A stretch of DNA of 64,000 nucleotides from Zopfochytrium polystomum (GCA_025765615.1 JAIVFJ010000245.1:1-64000), one strand, 5' to 3'. Positions 1 through 14,509 are shown, counted from the first letter of the stretch. The notes: generated by a model not told the origin, from the letters alone. Numbers and translations are program-made.

Positions 1-2598
1 CTGCTCGCGGCCAGCTCGCGCTCGATAAGGGCACCGCGGGCAACAGGACAAAGGTCTTGACCCCTCATCGTCGCTGGTACGGATGAACAGATTTCCATTA
101 CTAATTTTCGTTTCTGCAGCGTATGCTTACAAGAAAAAACCAGGTCATGCGAGCCGTGCCGGTCGAAAAAACGCAAATGCGACGGCGTTAGACCGAAATG
201 CGGCTTCTGCGTGAAAAATGGCATTTCTCACAACTGCGTGTTCCTCGGAGAAAAGTAAAGGTCAACTTGGAGCTGGCCCAAAGGTATCAGGTGCAGATCG
301 CCGCCCAACGCACCACAATGGAGAAACAGGTACACGCGCGGGGAAATCTATTCACACAACATCGCACACTTTCTTACCATCTCTCATTTCCGAGCAGCCC
401 TGATCGACCCAAGCTGGCGAGTCACGCCCGAAACGCTGGGGGAAATGCTGTTCAAGGCAAGCCTGCAAGAAAACATGCTCCGTCCAAGCTACTACCCAGA
501 AGCAGACGTCTTGACGGAACAATCGGAAACCTTGCCTCCGCGACCCGGCGCGGACCCAAACGAGGTGGACATTCTCATCGACTCGTTCTTCCGCACACCC
601 CTCGAAATCACGGTCATCCAGAGGGTTCACAAAAGGAGCTTTTTGGAGAACCGACGCGCAGCATCGGTGCTTTTGCAGTTGAGTGAAGTCTATTGGGAGT
701 AGTGGGGAATACTAAAGGACGGCTTGATTCAAGGGCGGCAATCTGTGCCTTGGGCGCAGCGGATCCGACACTCACGCACCTGGCGAGAGACATCCTGTTG
801 TACTACTACGAGATGGCGCGAGCGGAGGCTATGAAGGCGTTTGACAACCCGTCGATCGAAAGCCTTCAAGGCATCTTGATTCTTGCTGAGGTCTCCTTTC
901 GTACGTCCTTGCTGCGATTGTTGCTTGCATCTGATCTTACAATATTCGGTCTACACAGTCATTGGAAGGACTACGGCTGGTCGCTTCCTGTTTGCCTCGG
1001 GCTCTCGAATGGTAAGGTTGATTATTAGCGCGTTCAGGGAACTCAACTTAACGCCCTATTTACCCGAAAGGCCCGCTTTTTGGAACTTCACATCGATCCA
1101 GATGAAGCTTTCCCGTCAATGTCGCCGATCGAAAAAGATGTCAGGAGGCGATGTTGGTGGTTCAGCCTTCTTCAAGAGAAGAGTGAGTTCAATTTATTTC
1201 TCAATCCTTCGACCACAAATGTACTACGAATTACTCACAAACCTCAGCCGTGTCCCTAACAACCATGAACACGTCAATGAGCAGAATGACAGCGGGTGTT
1301 CGTCCTCCATGCGATGACAGAGTTTGGCACTCGATGGATCCCGGTGCCGTCGCTGATATGACCCCAATGGCCGACGGGAACAGTTTCAGTCAATTTGTCA
1401 ACCTCCTCGTAATCAACCTTGAAATTGTAGAACTTTGGATCGCTTTGAGGGATTCCCGATTGAGCGCAAAGCAAGTGTTTCGGAGCGTGCGGGAAGCCGA
1501 GTGCCGCCTGGACGCGTGGCAGGTCTCGCTGCCAGAATCTTTGACGGTCGATCCAGGGAAATCGAACGGTTTATTCAATCGCAAGCCAGTGGGGACGGAA
1601 AGTTATGGAATCTCCCCTGGCTCACCTCCATCTATGGTCTCTACCACGCCTCTACTCTGTACGCCGCAACTCAGGTCCTCTCCCGCGTCGTCCCCGCAAT
1701 CGTCGCCTCTCGCGAACACCACAATCCCGAGACCGCCCACCATCGGCCGCCGACGGCGCTTCGCCGCCTTTGCCTTCGACCGCGGTCTCACCGCCGCCAT
1801 CGCCATCTCCCGCCTCGCCGAAGCCCTGACCCGCTGCAACGTCCTCTGCCCCGACCTTTTGCATCCTCCCCACGTGGGTCGCCGTCCGCTTCTGCACCTT
1901 CGCGGACGCTGCCCTCCGCCTCTCGTGCCCGCCGCTGTTTGGCGCGGCAACGGAGACGGAGACGGCGCGAGAAGGCAGGGAAGCGAAGGCGGCGGCCGCG
2001 CGGCGTGGAGTGGGCGCGTTCCGCGCGTTGTTTGAGAGGGACAGGTTTGCGCGTCCCTCCCTTTGGCGGTGTGCTGGCGGGTCTCGACGCGACTGCGCCG
2101 TCGACGCACGCGGCGGCCGCGGGTTGCAAGTCGGACATTCGTAGCTTGGGCGGCTTCGGCTAGCTCGTCGTCGCCGCACGTGTCGATGAGGGATGACGCC
2201 ACCCGCGCTGGGCTGAGGCTGAGGAGGCGGTTAGACCCTTTGTTGGCACGGAGCTTGCGCGATTGGAGGGTCTCCTCGTTGAGGCGGCCAATCTCGATGG
2301 CACGCGCGAGGGTAGAGGGGCTAGAGGCGGCGTGGATGGGGAGGATACAGTGCAAACGCGGTGTGGATTAGGAAGAGTTACTGATCAGCAACGGCTTGAA
2401 GTGGTGGCCATGGCGGATTCGGGCTTCGTAGGGGGAGCAAAACTCCTTTCTCCAGTTTTGGCGTTCATTTTCTCCGACATCTCCGAAGACGAGCGAGCTG
2501 AGGAGAGGGAGGCATTGGAGGCCTTCGAACGGATGTTTGAGGGAGCGAGCAAGGGTGGCCGATCGGCCGGCCCCGCCGCTCATTTCGCTTTGGATTGA
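1..2598 (+). CDS. Zn2Cys6 fungal transcription factor, 5'-partial, frame-broken
   Basis: A binuclear zinc cluster is encoded at 148-237 with spacing C-x2-C-x6-C-x6-C-x2-C-x8-C and the basic stretch CRSKKRKC between its second and third cysteines. This is the DNA-binding domain of GAL4-type nuclear regulators. A probable intron with a TACTAAT-like branch site ends at 119, so the first exon lies at or beyond the left edge. A short linker helix follows (about 260-330). Pieces of the fungal-specific regulatory domain follow in changing frames: LIDSFF near 570, AICALGAADP near 740, and an RRRCWWFSLLQ segment near 1150, the typical 'RRRvWW' signature. Likely introns are about 331-400, 893-957, 1012-1070 and 1184-1248. 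Several frame changes (about 256, 1560, 1800, 1870) are not explained by introns, so it may be damaged by assembly indels or decaying. The C-terminal end at 2598 is a guess, and the target genes are unknown. Confidence 0.7.
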
Positions 2599-4227
2599 TG
2601 TTTCTCAATTCGATTCTTTTTTTTTTCCCCCCAACACATCGCAATTCAAAACAAATCCTCTCATCGATTGGCAACCAACTCTACTCTTTCAGTTGCATTG
2701 CCTGTGGAAGTTGATTTGTATTTTCGCCATCCCCCGAAACAGCCAAATAGAACAAGAAACAATGGCAATACAAGAAACCGCCAGGCGGCGACCGTCGCGG
2801 ATTTGACTTCCTTCTGGTCATTTCCGCAGGACAAAGTCCGGGAAGTAACTGGCAGTGTGCGATGGTGAACGCCAGTCTTCAGTTTTGATTTGATGTTTAT
2901 GATAGAGTCTCCCGAGGAGGACGGACTTGGAAAAGCAGGACACTGTAGAGTACAGATACCAGCTAATTTAGGAGTTCAAAACTATTGCTTTATTTTTCCT
3001 AAAACACAGTACGTAATCCCTGATTCCATGTTCGTCCATGCATCAAGAACTATGGCGGCCACCAAATCGGATTCCCTTCCAGTGCGTTGGAATCTGAAGC
3101 AAGAAACACGTCCAGTAACGAGGTCTATAGTCATCCCCAAACCACGAGTTTGTGATCTCAACTGATCTGGTACCGGCTCTATTATATCAGCCACACACAA
3201 AACTCCGCTGTCGTCCGCTTGCATGGCTATCATTTCGCGAATTTTGACGCTCTCGCTCAGGTTAAGGTAGCTTGGTTCTGTTTGAACTCCACTGGACTCT
3301 TCACCATCGGCAGTGATGCGCCTGAGAAATAGGACCAGTTCAAGCTCATACTAATTGTTAGGCGGAACTGACTGGTTAGCAGCAAGAGGCACAAGACTAA
3401 CCTGAACGTATTGTGACTGTCAGTTATTGTCCTCACAATGCCCATGGGAGAGCGAGCAACTGCCAATGCAGACCTGGGCGCTGGCTTGCACTGATGACAA
3501 ATACTCCAAGTATTAAATGGAACAGAAACTCAGTGTCAACAGTTTTCCTCCTCTGCTCAAGCAGATAATATAGGAGAGGTTTTTACCCTGTGCTGGTCAC
3601 GCTTGCCTAGCAACTCTTACAGCGTGCTTATCATCATTATGTATCGATAATTCATAACAGAGTTTTTCTCTTTCTCTGGAGCAGTGGTCGTTGTCGTGTG
3701 GTTTGTTTCTTTTTCTTTTTTTTTTTTTTTTTGTCCTCTCCGTCTCTCCGTCTGTGTGCAAGTAGCTGGCCCCGGCCTTCCCCTCCGAAAGATTGATACC
3801 TTTTTTTCCGTTCCTCTTGATAATGATGATTATTATCCATCCGCTTTCGAAGCAGACATTCGTCACGATGGCGCCATGACAAGTTCCGGTATGGAAGCAT
3901 GACAAATTTTAGTTATTGTCCTTTCCGTCGAAAATCGAACGCAAATAGAAGAGCAGACACAAATTGTGTGAGGATTCAGCTGCCGCGGAAGCGACTGCCA
4001 CAGCAAGGCAGTGAGCAGGATGAGGCAAGGGCTCGGTCTATGGCCGCATGGGGGTGGAGAGGCACCTATCCCTCACTTCCACGACTAGCTCAAAGGAGAA
4101 CCGCATTACTATCACTGTTGTGTGCATCTGTTTGTTGCAGGCTCACTGCTACCTGGGCAGTGCTGCAATGCGCTGCTGTTGCTTAGAGCAAGTGGCTACT
4201 GGCTGAGCCGCAGATGGGGACTGACGG
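2599..4227. other. Gene-poor intergenic stretch
   Basis: I found no open frame with recognisable protein features on either strand. The stretch holds homopolymer T runs (near 2620 and 3715-3733) and otherwise unremarkable sequence. It separates the transcription factor from the thioredoxin region. Confidence 0.5.
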
Positions 4228-4258
4228 TTAAAGCTTACCAACAGAATGTTGGAATGGG

Positions 4259-4921
4259 TCACACTGCGTGGGTTGATGTGGAATAACCGTTACGTGCTGT
4301 GGCAGCTGTGGTATCCGCCACCGCCGCCTCGCGCCCGTGGAACTGAGGCGAGTACATTCCCCCAGCCGCCGCGAGCCTCCGCCGCGACCCCGTCTCGCCC
4401 CGCGCCGCCGCCGCAGCAGCCCCGTCGCAACCAGGACCCGCGCGCCCCGCACCTCCACCACGCACCACCCGCCACACCTTGACCGTGCAGTCCCAGCTCC
4501 CTGACACCGCCACAGCAGAGCCAGTCCCGCCTCCGACGACCTCGACGCACGACACGGCGTCCACGTGCGCGGCCGCCGCCGCCTCCCGCCGCCGCCGTCG
4601 CTGCGTGGAACAACCGCCGCCGCACCGCTGCCTGCCGCGCGTACACCCACCTCCACGACAGCACAGCGCCAGCACACACAGCTGCCGCCGCCGCCGTCCG
4701 CGGACCAAGTCAGGCTCATGTAGTACGGGTCGACGGGGGCCGTCGCTGCCGCCGCGTGCCGTTGTTGCAGCTGTCGTGGCGTTGCTGAGGCTGCGGCCGC
4801 CGACGACGAGGCCCAGCTCACTGTCCACGTCACGCCACCGCCGCTTCCCTTTGCGAGGGGAGGCGGTGGTGGGGTGCTGGGGGAGGGGAAGGTGGAGGAG
4901 GGGTGGAAGGACGACTAACAA
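4259..4921 (-). CDS. WD40-repeat protein fragment, possibly BEACH/FAN-like
   Basis: One frame on the minus strand encodes a convincing WD40 blade, around AHVDAVSCVEVV followed by SGSWDCTVKVW. The pairing of 'H-x-DAVSC' with 'SGSWDxTVKVW' resembles the C-terminal propeller of BEACH proteins of the FAN/NSMAF type. Another frame of the same strand contains YYMSLTWSADG, which looks like a neighbouring blade strand, so frame breaks or introns are likely. The rest is Arg/Gly/Ala-rich low complexity in very GC-rich DNA. No BEACH domain is visible upstream (toward 5.2 kb), so this is at most a fragment or a badly broken gene. Confidence 0.3.
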   Translation of the reverse strand: MLVVLPPLLHLPLPQHPTTASPRKGKRRWRDVDSELGLVVGGRSLSNATTAATTARGGSDGPRRPVLHEPDLVRGRRRRQLCVLALCCRGGGCTRGRQRCGGGCSTQRRRRREAAAAAHVDAVSCVEVVGGGTGSAVAVSGSWDCTVKVWRVVRGGGAGRAGPGCDGAAAAAARGETGSRRRLAAAGGMYSPQFHGREAAVADTTAATARNGYSTSTHAV

Positions 4922-5374
4922 TTGTGTGAAAGGAGGAGGATGGAATGAAACGCAAGCATAGCCATGCGGGTTAAGCTATGTTGTTGGCGACTGCACACCA
5001 AAAGTTACAGGAGGAGAGATGGCTGAGCCTGGAGCACTGGAGCCTTGAGGCACGTGCAGTCTGTCACCACTAGCATACTCAATATTGGGGGTATGGTTGG
5101 CTGCGAGGGCGCTGGAACGCTGGACACAGACGGGCAATGGCGCTATCCTGGGCGGCGGCACCGGCGGAAGAGAACGAAGGTGACAAGGCAGCCCTGGGAA
5201 TATGACAGATCACGTGTTTATTAAGAGAAAGTACTGTGCAGATTCAACTGTGCAGATTTTTGTGTGCAAATCCAAAAAAGGCCTTGTGTTCGGTTTTGAA
5301 CAGTAACCACAATATCCACACAAACAAAAACATTTCAAACCAACCCATTTTCTCCGAACATCGCCGCCGCAAGC

Positions 5375-5382
5375 TTTATAAA
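5375..5382 (+). promoter_or_regulatory. TATA box of thioredoxin 1
   Basis: The palindrome TTTATAAA lies about 200 nt upstream of the thioredoxin ATG and just ahead of a long (GA)n run in the presumed 5' leader. Its role is inferred from position and sequence only. Confidence 0.45.
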
Positions 5383-5438
5383 GAGCGGCCGTTTCCTCCC
5401 CTTCTCAACATTAACAGCGCACACTCAGTCAGTCGGCT

Positions 5439-5439
<1 letters not shown>

Positions 5440-5500
<61 letters not shown>

Positions 5501-5503
5501 AAG
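5440..5503 (+). repeat. (GA)n microsatellite in the thioredoxin 1 leader
   Basis: About 30 GA units with one interruption, ending about 75 nt before the start codon. An A-rich run (13 A) follows directly. Comparable GA/CT tracts lie upstream of several other genes in the window. Confidence 0.95.
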
Positions 5504-5578
5504 ATCGCCAAAAAAAAAAAAAACACCTCGGCGCACAAGTGCATCCAACCAATAGTCTACTCAGTCTCAAAGAAATAA

Positions 5579-5992
5579 ATGGTCAAGGAAATCCAAGCCG
5601 AATCCGACTTCTACGGCGCTCTCCGGGAAGCAGGCCTCGTCGTTGTGGGTGAGTGTTGCTCCTTGTTTTCAGCCTATCGCCATTTCTTTCAAGCCGACCT
5701 GACCCACCTTCCATTTTACCTCATTTCCGAACCGCGACTGCCGCCAGACTTTTCCGCAACATGGTGCGGCCCCTGCAAGATGGTAGCACCGCACTACGAC
5801 ACGCTCTCGCACAAGTACCCCGCGGCAAAGTTCCTGAAGGTCGACGTCGACGACTACCCGGAGATCGCAGAGGCCGCGGGCGTGACGGCCATGCCGACGT
5901 TCGTGTTCTTCAAGGACGGGGAGGCGGTCGGCGATGTTGTGAGGGGTGCAAACATTCGGGCTGTGGAGGAAAGGGTCGTGAAATACCTTTAA
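5579..5992 (+). CDS. Thioredoxin 1
   Basis: Small disulfide reductase of the cytosol, reduced by thioredoxin reductase and NADPH. Exon 1 is 5579-5648 and exon 2 is 5748-5992, separated by a GT-AG intron (5649-5747) that splits the Asp codon of DFSATWCGPCKM. The spliced product is about 104 residues, the normal thioredoxin length. It has the active site WCGPC, the buried Asp of the following strand region (VDVDDYPE) and the cis-Pro loop AMPTFVFF. There is no targeting peptide. It begins [11 protein letters not shown], almost the same as the second thioredoxin at 23.6 kb, with the intron at the same codon. This shows duplication of an intron-bearing gene. An AATAAA-like signal follows near 6050. 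Confidence 0.95.
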   Translation: MVKEIQAESDFYGALREAGLVVVGECCSLFSAYRHFFQADLTHLPFYLISEPRLPPDFSATWCGPCKMVAPHYDTLSHKYPAAKFLKVDVDDYPEIAEAAGVTAMPTFVFFKDGEAVGDVVRGANIRAVEERVVKYL

Positions 5993-6649
5993 GGGCTTTG
6001 CCCGTTTGTTAAGCCGAGTGAATTCAATGAAACTATTATCAAGTGAATCAAAATAAATTAAAAAACGTGCAATCATCAGGTCCCTCCTCCGGGTTTCTCT
6101 TTCGTCGTTCTCTTTCCTCTGCTGCAATCTCTTGAGCTGCCACTACTCCTCGTTCTCGTAGTTTTCTTCAACGCAGTACGAGGAGGCGTGCATGATAGTG
6201 CTTGCTCTACACGGTCCTTACGGAGAGTGTCAGTACGAGGAGCTTGAAATCCCAAAAGCGGAGCAATAGCAGTTCATTCACAAGTTTGTGTGACTGGACA
6301 CCGTTCCCGCTGAATTTTTTGTCGCCCTCTGTGTCGAGCACTGAACAAACAAATATTCGAGACCACAGCGCAAGAATTGAAGGTTTTTGCGTGGGGAATG
6401 TCTTTATTTGATGAGGTTGTTGCTTCGCACACCTTCCTCAAGTGTGGAAAGACAATGGCACGAAAAGCACACGCGAACAATGAAACTCGCATTGATTAAG
6501 AGGCGGCTGTGGGAGGACCCTCCGCTCGATCACCCAAAACGCTTCACGAAAAATTAGGCAAAAGTGTGAAGGCAAAGAAAACGGAGGCGAGTGAAGAAGT
6601 GCGCTTTCGGTTTTCGAGAAGGAAATACAAACAGAACTTTGTCACGCCG

Positions 6650-8731
6650 TCACAATTCGTCGTGGTCAGACGAATATTCCTCGTCATCGTACTCGTCTTC
6701 CTTGTCCTCACCATGCGGAGAAGTCGCAACGGTCGCTGTGATCTTGTCCCTGTTGGTCGCCCTTTGCTTGAGGAAAGCCAACAGCGCCTCAAGAGTTCGG
6801 TCCCCAGTGTAGTCGACAACCTCGTTGGACTCGGCCAGGAACAGTTTCAACGTTGGGAAGCCCGGGACGTGGAATTTTGTTCCCAATGGAAGATCGTTCT
6901 CTTCGCCGTCCATTTTAGCAACAATGACGCTGTCGTTGTAACTGCTGAGCGTTTTGCCAAGTTCTTCCCAGACAGGGGCCAGTGCCTTGCAGTGACCGCA
7001 CCAGGCTGCCGGTGTCAAAAAAAAAAAAATGAAAGTTAATTTTAACATTTGACAGCTTCTTTGCAGTTGGGGGACTTACTCGCGTAGATTTTAAGGAAAA
7101 CATCCTTCTTCGAGTCCAGGACAATGTCCTTGAAGTTGTCATGAACGACAACTTTGACAGGCCCATCGTTCGAAGCGGGAATCGGCTCGCTTTTGAGGCT
7201 TGGCTGAAGCTGTCCATCCAGGTAGTCTCTGACAAACGCGGCGATTGCCTCGTGCGTAATATCCTTCCCTTGGACGAACGGGAACTTGAGCATGTCCTTG
7301 GTCTCCTGAATCGCAAAAGCCGGCCACACGCCCTCCTTGAGGTTCAGGCTCTTCGCATGCGACCCGAACTTGCCAGTGTCGATGTAGACGAACGACATTT
7401 GCCCTTCACCGACTTTGCCACTGCTTCCCACCGCACAACCGACAGCTTTGCGGTCAGTTTCGTCGCGCACGAACAGGAACGCCAAAGGAAGGCCGGACGA
7501 CATGTAGGCGCCGTAGTTCTCCGGGCTGATATCGTCCATGACGGGAGTTGCGTGGGCTTTGATAAAAGAAGTGAGGGCCTCGGAGCTGTACGTTCCATCG
7601 AATATGCTCTCATCCTCGGCAAAGCTCTTGTAGAGCATGACGGATGGTGGGCTGATGCCCTGAATTTTGTCGTTGGTAAAACCGAAAATGTACTCGTCGC
7701 GTAGTGAGTTGGCAACCTCCACGAACTCCTTGTACTTCTTGGAAATCTGGTCCGAAAAGTAGCCGATCACGACAACCTTGTCGGTGGTTTTGAACTTCTC
7801 AATTTCATCCGCTTTCAGCTCTGTGACGGCGGGGAGAGCTTGCCTAAAATTAATACAAGGTGGATGTTCAAATACTCAGCATTAGACTATAAAATGTGTC
7901 AAAGAGAAAGGGAAAATGTAAACGACTCACTTCTTCATGTAGCTGATAATGCCATCTGCTTTGCGTGTGCCCTTGTACTCGGCAGCGGCACCCTTACGGA
8001 AGACTTTGAGCGTCGGATAACCACGAATGTCCTGACCACTGCACAGGTCCTTTTCGTCCTCGCAATCCACCTTTGCGATCTTGATTTTCTCTTTGAGCAG
8101 CTCGGTGGCGGCAACTTCGTACTCAGGAGCAAGGGCTGGAGGAAACGAGAGTGTTCAGTGGCTTGTGTCAAGTAATCTGCACACACGACAAAAGGAGCTC
8201 ACCTTTGCAGTGCCCGCACCACGCTGGATGAGCGTGGCCAAAAGGAGAGAAGGCACCAGGCAGTTAGTTAGTTTGAAAACAAAAGGAGAGATGCTGTAAC
8301 GAGGAGATGCAAGACTCACGCGCGTAGAACTCGACCAACGTCAAGTCATCTTAATGAAGTCGGAGAAAGTATCTGGTGGAAGATCACAAGTTGTGAAAGA
8401 CGTGTGCAGGGTAAGAAGGATGACGCAGAACGTGTTGTTGTGCCATCGTCTTCATTGTACGTTGTGAAGAGCGGCGAATAGATGGATAGTGAGACGACTG
8501 GTTCACGACGCAGAACTAATATACTATGAGCGCGCGGCGTCCGAGTCCTGCAACTCGGAGGAAGGTGCAGTGGAGAGAACCGCCCAGCGCGGCATGCTAG
8601 TCGTAGAGGGAATGAATGCACTTACTCTCTGTGAGGACGACGACGTCCGAGGCAGCGGCGGCGGCGCGGACGTGGGGAGCAGACGCGAGAGCGACGATCG
8701 TGCCGGCGAGGGCGAACAGTGGGCCACGCAT
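6650..8731 (-). CDS. PDI1: Protein disulfide isomerase (ER, HDEL)
   Basis: Oxidises and isomerises disulfides of secretory proteins in the ER lumen. The start at 8731 gives a signal peptide (MRGPLFALAGTIVALASA). Inferred exons are 8626-8731, 8319-8372, 8203-8223 (a 21-nt microexon carrying WCGHCK), 7931-8135, 7080-7843 and 6650-7005. Domain order is a (WCGHC near residue 55), b, b', a' (second WCGHC) and an acidic tail ending HDEL, the yeast-type ER retrieval signal. The spliced length is about 500 residues, typical for PDI. Both CGHC sites and both cis-Pro loops (GYPTLKVF, GFPTLKLF) are intact. A single missing base near 8349 breaks the frame inside the conserved TFSDFIK/DLTLVEFYA stretch and is most simply an assembly deletion. 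The last intron (7006-7079) contains a 13-T run next to its acceptor. Confidence 0.93.
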
Positions 8732-8921
8732 GGGGTTGGTGGTATTAGTAATGTGGGCGGGACGAGGCGGATTCTCGGGAGGTGAATCCACTGGTCATCT
8801 TGGGAGTATTATAAATTCGCGGTAAATTCTGACTTGGTGCGGGATGACAAAAACTCCGCTCCCGCCGCCGCTTCGCCGCACAAAACACCCACTCCGCTCG
8901 TCACTCACGACACTTACAACG

Positions 8922-10982
<2,061 letters not shown>

Positions 10983-11727
10983 ATTGAATCAACACCTGCT
11001 CGAGTTTGCCGTGTTTCGTTCGTCGCACTTGGCCACCCTGCCATTCCTTTCTATTTGCAATTGTTCTTCTGCCTCCCGACCCAGCGCCGGAGCACAGCAC
11101 CTTGTGAGACGATGCTGCTGCATCATCGGCCCGTATTGGTGCCTTTGGAATGAAACATAAATCGGAGAGAGAAAAGTACCTCGAAAGCTCATGAAGCCTT
11201 TATCAGTGAGCGCCACACGCACGTCGTCTCGTGAGGGGTGAGATGGTGGTCGCAGCGACAGCTTTCGTGTCCTGCCTACTTTCGAGAGGGAGGTTGGGTA
11301 GGCTCACACTTAGTGAACTTGCACCAAGCTTCGCGAAACACAATCGTTGCGATGAAAAGTACACTTCACCACTGAAAACAACGTAAGAGGTTCAAACACA
11401 ACTCGTACTTCGCGATGACAGCAAGAGGTCTTTCTTGTTGCAAGCCACGATAAGAGCTTTTATCTTAGAAGGCCCGAACTGAAATTTGCCGGAGAACCTT
11501 CCCTCCTCGAGGGCAGGAGACAGAAAAGCGTTGAATTTCGCACACTCAAATGAAAACACTGGAACAAAATAGCGGTAAAAAGTTTCTCTCCGACCCAATC
11601 TAGACCTCCCTTCTGAAATGTAGAAGATAAGAGATTTCGAAACGAAAAAGTAGCGGCCGAAGAGAAGGTGAAGAATGGCTACTGGACACGCCCAATATCA
11701 ATCACCCTTCATTTTTTTAGTCTTGCT
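10983..11727. other. Convergent intergenic region
   Basis: Shared 3' flank between the dihydrolipoyl dehydrogenase gene (+) and OPT transporter 1 (-). No open frame with recognisable features was seen. Confidence 0.5.
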
Positions 11728-14509
11728 TTAGGCGGCTTCTCCGCCAAAGTTGATGCTGCTGCAGTACTCGTCTTGGGTAATGTCGTACGTCTTACCAAAG
11801 AGATTGCCGTAGTTGTAGTTGCCAGCACACGTCAGGAAGTAGTCTGGCGCGCAACCGTCAACGTCGGCGTACTGCACCTTGCTGTACGGCAGGGTGATCT
11901 GGTAGTTTGCGTTGACGGTGAAAATCAAGAACGTGACCGTGATGGCGACCGCCGTGCCCGAGTCCGCGGCCGCAGACATGACGTAGGCGTACTTCTTCCA
12001 CCACGCGTGGTTGTACTTCTTGATGTAGTAGTTGACGATCACACCGACGATCAGCGGCATGATGACGTCGGACCGCACCGAGTTGACCTGGGCCGGGAAC
12101 ACGGCAATGATGGGGATGTTGACGAGGTGCCAGTACCCGTTGGGCTGCAGCTTGTGCATGACGTACGGGATCACGGGTGCGATGACGCCGACGAGGAAGC
12201 CCCACAGGGTCGCGGAGTACGGCGAGCCGGGGCCAAAGAAGCGGGCGGGACCGATCGCTCCCCAGATCGCGCCGGCGTTCAGGAACACGTTGAAGTTGGC
12301 CGCCCACCAACCCGCGGGAGGGTCCACCTGCAGCTTCCACGCCTTGCCCGAGGTCGGGTCGCCCGGCACGACGTAAACGTCCTTCTCGGTGCGGCCGAAC
12401 GACTCGTAGATTCCGAACGCGACGAACACGTTGACGATCGAGGCGAGGATTGTGCCGACCAGCTGCACCGTGAACATGGCTCGGGGAGGGATCTTGAGGT
12501 AGTGTCCCAGCTTCAGGTCCGAGACGAGCAGGAGACCTTGGTACATGGACATGTACGACAGCGTCTTGAACGCCATAACGGCCGCGATACGCCCGGGGAG
12601 GATCAAACCGATCAGGAACTCGGACATGACGTTAAGCCCAATCTGCTGGCCGGAAATCGCCTGGATCGTGCCGATGGGAATGATGGACACCACGGCGAGG
12701 AGGAGACCGAGGATAACGCCCCACCAGGGCAGGTCGAAGCCGCCCCACTGGCAAACGGCGATCGCAACGACGAGGTTGATGGCCAGCAGAATGATGTACC
12801 ACAAGTCGGGAACGTCCGGGTACACGTCCATCATCTTTGCGTGCACGTCCGACGTGTCGAGGTCCCGCATGGCCGTTCGGAAGCGCCGCCAGATGTCCGC
12901 TCCGTACCACAGGCCGACGTGCACAAGCGCCGACCCAAAGACGATGAAAGACGCGAGGTACTCGACCGCAAAGTATGCCGTGATGCGCATGGGCTGCAAG
13001 CTCTCGTACAGCGACTCTTTGAGCGTCAGCGTCGACTTGTCGACGAGCGACCGCGACGGGACCACAGTGCCGTTGTTGTCGAACAGCGCCGCCGTGTTAA
13101 GGGCGAGACCAAGCGGGAATGTTCCGGTGCCGTTGGGACCGTCGGCCGGGTTTGTGCCAATCTCAAAGTCTTTGCCGAAGGCGTTGTTCACCCAGACAAC
13201 AGGAACAACAAGGTAGAGCATAAACCACATTCCCAAGAACTGGTTCATGAGCGCCCAGAGCGGGGTCGTGATGGGTGCTTGGTAGCCGATGACAGACCAG
13301 TCGAAGGAGAAGGACAAAAGACCCAGGCCTTGCGACGCGGACCCGAGACCACGCATGACTTTTGCAGCGTACGCAGGCTGTTCGGCAGACAGGCTAGGCA
13401 GCTTGGGTGCGACGTAGCAGAGGATGGACACAGCGGTCAGCACCGGCATGAGGAACAGCGGCAGCCACTCGTAGAAGAAGACGGCCGACGCAGCGATCCA
13501 GAAGAATGCGAAGCGCGACAGCCTGAGCTTGCCGTCGGAGCTTGCGGTGTTTTGCTCGTGCAGCGAGTTGAGCAGCGCGATGGTCGACAGGTTCCTGGCC
13601 ACAACATCGCCGCCGGACGCACGAGGTACCGCCGGCAGAGCCCAGCGAGGCCGTACCCGAAGCACTGGGTCACGATCGCAAAGAACACACATCCGACCGT
13701 CTGAAGGCCGACTTGGTACAGCTGGTACTTTTGACCGACGATGTTGTACAGCGCGTACGCGGTGTTGCCGCCGCAGGACGCAGCGACGTAGATCAGCGCG
13801 TGCTCCTTGTGGTTGAATTTACCCGGGTTGAGCGTGAGGCCGCCAAAGAACTTGGCCGTGGGAAGAATCCAAGACATCATGATGCCAAGTGGGTAGGCGA
13901 TAAGGACGCCGACGAAAGGGTTCAAAGTCTGGGCAGTGATTGTTGTGGGTAAGTATGAAGTCGGTTGCACAGGAATATTAACATCTGCCTACAAAAGTGT
14001 TGGTCCTGAACATGAAGAGCGTGTTGACGCCGGCGAGCATGACGTTGAAGATCAGGCCGAGAACAATGACTCGGAAGGTGAGGGCGGGGAGGGTTGGGTC
14101 GTCCGTGCGGGGAACAACGGCATCAACAATGTCGTAGATCTCATCAAGGTACTCGCCACTGCAGCAGGAAGAAGCAAACAGCAGGAGGAGTAGCGAATGC
14201 CATAGCCTGGTTTAATGCACATGCTACCCAGCAGTGGCGTCTCTAAGTCTTACCTCTCAGGGTCTGCGTTGTCGGCTTTCTCGTGCTCCAGCTTGCGCTC
14301 AACGGCAAGCTCCATTTCGGCCTCAGATATCACCGTGGAATCGAGGCCTGTTATGATGTAGGTGAGAGTGAGGAGAATGTGTTAGAGTGCGTGCATCGGC
14401 GTGCAAGCGTCAAGCGAAAAAACGGCGAGCGTTTTGGGGTGGAGAGAGTGAACGAGGAAACGCCTGGTTACTTACCGTCCGATTTTTGCACCATTTCCTG
14501 CAGCGTCAT
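11728..14509 (-). CDS. OPT-family oligopeptide transporter 1
   Basis: Proton-coupled importer of tetra-/pentapeptides or glutathione-type substrates across the plasma membrane. Inferred exons are 14476-14509, 14254-14347, 13993-14158 and 11728-13928, giving about 830 residues, within the usual OPT range. Many TM segments are visible. Family motifs include LNPFVGVLIAYPLG, FGYGLAGLCRR and the peptide-clade signature KIPPRAMF, preceded by SDLKLGHYL. The N-terminus is a short cytosolic acidic region (MTLQEMVQKSDG). One single-base frame break lies near 13590-13630, between AAMLWP and NLSTIALLNSLH. The paralogue at 61.6-64 kb reads straight through that junction, which supports an assembly deletion. 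Substrate choice cannot be read from sequence. Confidence 0.93.

Noticed and set aside
1603..2355. Long minus-strand Arg-rich frames
   Set aside because: Shadows of the GC-rich coding DNA of the transcription factor; Arg-rich composition with no domain.
5448..5652. Arg-Glu repeat peptide from the (GA)n tract
   Set aside because: Pure translation of a microsatellite in the thioredoxin leader; no evidence of a gene.
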